This document shows positions 6,300 through 7,200 of a stretch of DNA of 7,200 nt, piece by piece. The position numbers and the translations under genes were made by a program. The stretch is from Nitrospirae bacterium GWC2_57_9 (GTDB lineage Bacteria > Nitrospirota > UBA9217): NCBI GenBank assembly GCA_001805085.1, contig MHEA01000012.1, forward strand, positions 1-7,200, written 5' to 3'. The notes under the pieces are model-generated. The model was not told where the DNA came from, ran no database searches, and saw only the letters and a program-made list of their open reading frames with translations. The stretch's first letter is position 1, and the number at the start of each line of letters is the position of its first letter.

Positions 6300-6997
6300 A
6301 GCCGACATCATGGACAGACAAGGCAAATGTTGCGATCGAAGGCGTTATTTATGCTGTAAAGACTCAGCGTCACATGCAGTACCATCTTTTCGCCGCCCTT
6401 CTCGCCCTGATTCTCAGCCTCATACTCAACATTTCCCGGTTAGAATTCATCTTGCTCTGCATGGCCATCGTGCTGGTATTAGTGACCGAAATGTTGAACA
6501 CGGCGATCGAGGTTACGGTGGACATGATCTCGGAAACCTACCATCCCCGTGCTAAAGCTGCGAAGGACATCGCAGCCGGTGTGGTGCTCATCGCATCGAT
6601 CAGCGCCCTGATGCTTGCCTATCTCATCCTCTATCCTGCGTTGAAAAATGCCCTCACCGAAGGAGTGTGGCAGATACGGAAAGCACCGAACGACGTGGTA
6701 GCCTTCGTTGCCTTGACGGTTGTCGTGATCATCGTTGTCATCATCAAGGCGTTCCTCGGGAAAGGAGAGCCGCTGAGAGGCGGAATGCCCAGTGGTCACG
6801 CAGCTGTCTCTTTTTCGATCTGGGCATCCACGATCTATCTTACCCATTCGGTTCCTGCCGCGCTGTTGACGTTCCTCTTGGCCCTCATGGTGAGCTGGAG
6901 CAGGTGGTCTTCAGGCATACACCGTCCCGGGGAGGTCTTGGCAGGTGCAGCTCTCGGTGCAGGTTTGACAATACTCTTTTTCCTGGTCTTTAATTGA
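6296..6997 (+). CDS. Fusion of DgkA-type lipid kinase with PAP2-family phosphatase
   Basis: An integral membrane protein of 233 residues with two lipid-active domains. Residues 1-115 are a DgkA-type kinase: an amphipathic N-terminus, three membrane helices (about 30-45, 50-68, 93-113) and the signature TEMLNTAIEVTVD (64-76, with Glu65, Asn68 and Glu72) followed by KAAKDIAAG (87-95). Residues about 130-233 are a PAP2 domain with membrane helices, MPSGHA (164-169, His168) and SRWSSGIH (202-209, Arg203, His209). The acidic partner four residues after His209 is Glu213, not Asp, and the first PAP2 motif (K-x6-RP) is not recognisable. Likely substrates are undecaprenol or diacylglycerol and an isoprenoid or lipid phosphate; I cannot tell which. 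The ATG overlaps the ybeY stop (ATGA) with no Shine-Dalgarno, so translation is probably coupled. No terminator follows. Confidence 0.9.
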   Translation: MKPTSWTDKANVAIEGVIYAVKTQRHMQYHLFAALLALILSLILNISRLEFILLCMAIVLVLVTEMLNTAIEVTVDMISETYHPRAKAAKDIAAGVVLIASISALMLAYLILYPALKNALTEGVWQIRKAPNDVVAFVALTVVVIIVVIIKAFLGKGEPLRGGMPSGHAAVSFSIWASTIYLTHSVPAALLTFLLALMVSWSRWSSGIHRPGEVLAGAALGAGLTILFFLVFN

Positions 6998-7004
6998 AGG
7001 GACA

Positions 7005-7017
7005 GCAACAGAGTTGC
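7005..7017 (+). repeat. Short inverted repeat between dgkA-PAP2 and the Roadblock gene
   Basis: GCAAC (7005-7009), loop AGA, GTTGC (7013-7017) form a 5-bp stem in the 54-base gap. It has no T-run and is too weak to call a terminator, so read-through into the next gene is likely. Confidence 0.25.
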
Positions 7018-7042
7018 AGATGCGAGGACATCGCGGAGTTCC

Positions 7043-7048
7043 GGAGGG
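7043..7048 (+). promoter_or_regulatory. Ribosome binding site of the Roadblock/LC7 gene
   Basis: GGAGGG lies 3 bases before GTG 7052 (4 from the GGAGG core) and is among the best Shine-Dalgarno matches in the window. No ATG is available in this frame upstream within the gap, which supports the GTG start. Confidence 0.65.
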
Positions 7049-7051
7049 TCT

Positions 7052-7200
7052 GTGATCAATCAAATCCTTGAAGATCTTCTTGCCGCTGCCCCCGGCGCAA
7101 AGGCTACGATTTTTCTCGATACCGACGGGGAATCGATCGCGCAGGCCGGGGACACGACCATTGATATAAAGCTGCTGGGGGCCTGGAAGGAGATCCACCT
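7052..7200 (+). CDS. N-terminus of a Roadblock/LC7 (MglB-like) domain protein (partial)
   Basis: GTG 7052 opens a frame that reaches the end of the window (49 codons). The visible start (NQILEDLLAAAPGAKATIFL, then DTDGESIAQAG, then DIKLLGAWKEIHL) has the typical Roadblock/LC7 layout: an N-terminal helix, the PGAKAT turn, strand IFLD, an acidic loop and a second helix. Such proteins are small regulators of Ras-like GTPases, for example MglB acting on MglA in polarity and motility. The rest of the gene and any GTPase partner lie outside the window. It follows the dgkA-PAP2 gene by 54 bases with no terminator, so it may be the tail of the operon. I infer the family from a short stretch only. Confidence 0.7.
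   Translation, partial: MINQILEDLLAAAPGAKATIFLDTDGESIAQAGDTTIDIKLLGAWKEIH

Noticed and set aside
6196..6993. Plus-strand open frames (6196-6555 and 6667-6993) inside ybeY and dgkA-PAP2
   Set aside because: Alternative frames over conserved coding sequence, with no family resemblance.
6998..7051. Intrinsic terminator after dgkA-PAP2
   Set aside because: Only a 5-bp stem and no run of T.
1..7200. Mobile elements, CRISPR arrays, tRNA or rRNA genes
   Set aside because: No terminal inverted repeats, transposase motifs, regular spaced repeats or recognisable RNA genes were seen; nearly all the sequence is accounted for by housekeeping-type genes.

Overview
The window is ordinary chromosomal DNA from a moderately GC-rich Gram-negative bacterium. 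The gene order phoH - membrane HD phosphohydrolase - ybeY - dgkA/PAP2, the short CobA type and the Roadblock/LC7 gene suggest Desulfobacterota (Geobacter-like) or Nitrospirota. This is inferred from remembered family resemblance; no rRNA or other taxonomic marker is present. I see no tRNA, rRNA, CRISPR array, insertion sequence or phage gene.

Layout. Positions 1-366 (minus) hold the N-terminus of a membrane sensor protein, probably a histidine kinase, cut by the window edge. Positions 428-2452 (minus) hold a class A penicillin-binding protein. A divergent intergenic region (2453-2618) carries a candidate promoter and a strong hairpin in front of cobA (2619-3149, plus), a corrinoid adenosyltransferase. 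A 49-base gap with a good sigma70-type promoter leads into a tight plus-strand operon: phoH (3199-4185), a membrane HD-domain phosphohydrolase of the PgpH/YqfF family (4172-5962), ybeY (5862-6299) and a DgkA-PAP2 fusion (6296-6997). These four genes overlap by 14, 101 and 4 bases. After a 54-base gap a Roadblock/LC7 gene starts (7052) and runs off the window.

How the genes fit together. PhoH and YbeY are a recurrent pair linked to RNA metabolism and ribosome quality. The HD protein belongs to a family known to hydrolyse c-di-AMP, a second messenger tied to osmotic and cell-wall homeostasis. The DgkA-PAP2 fusion probably acts on lipid carriers; if it works on undecaprenyl species, both halves would feed the undecaprenyl-phosphate pool that the neighbouring penicillin-binding protein uses when it polymerises lipid II. 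The window is thus an envelope and RNA housekeeping neighbourhood with a cobamide gene inserted in it.

I did not find a convincing new biological system. The best leads are the shortened extracellular domain of the HD protein, its charged tail that lies wholly within the ybeY overlap, the unexplained hairpin in the cobA leader, the CobA active-site variation, and the kinase-phosphatase lipid fusion.
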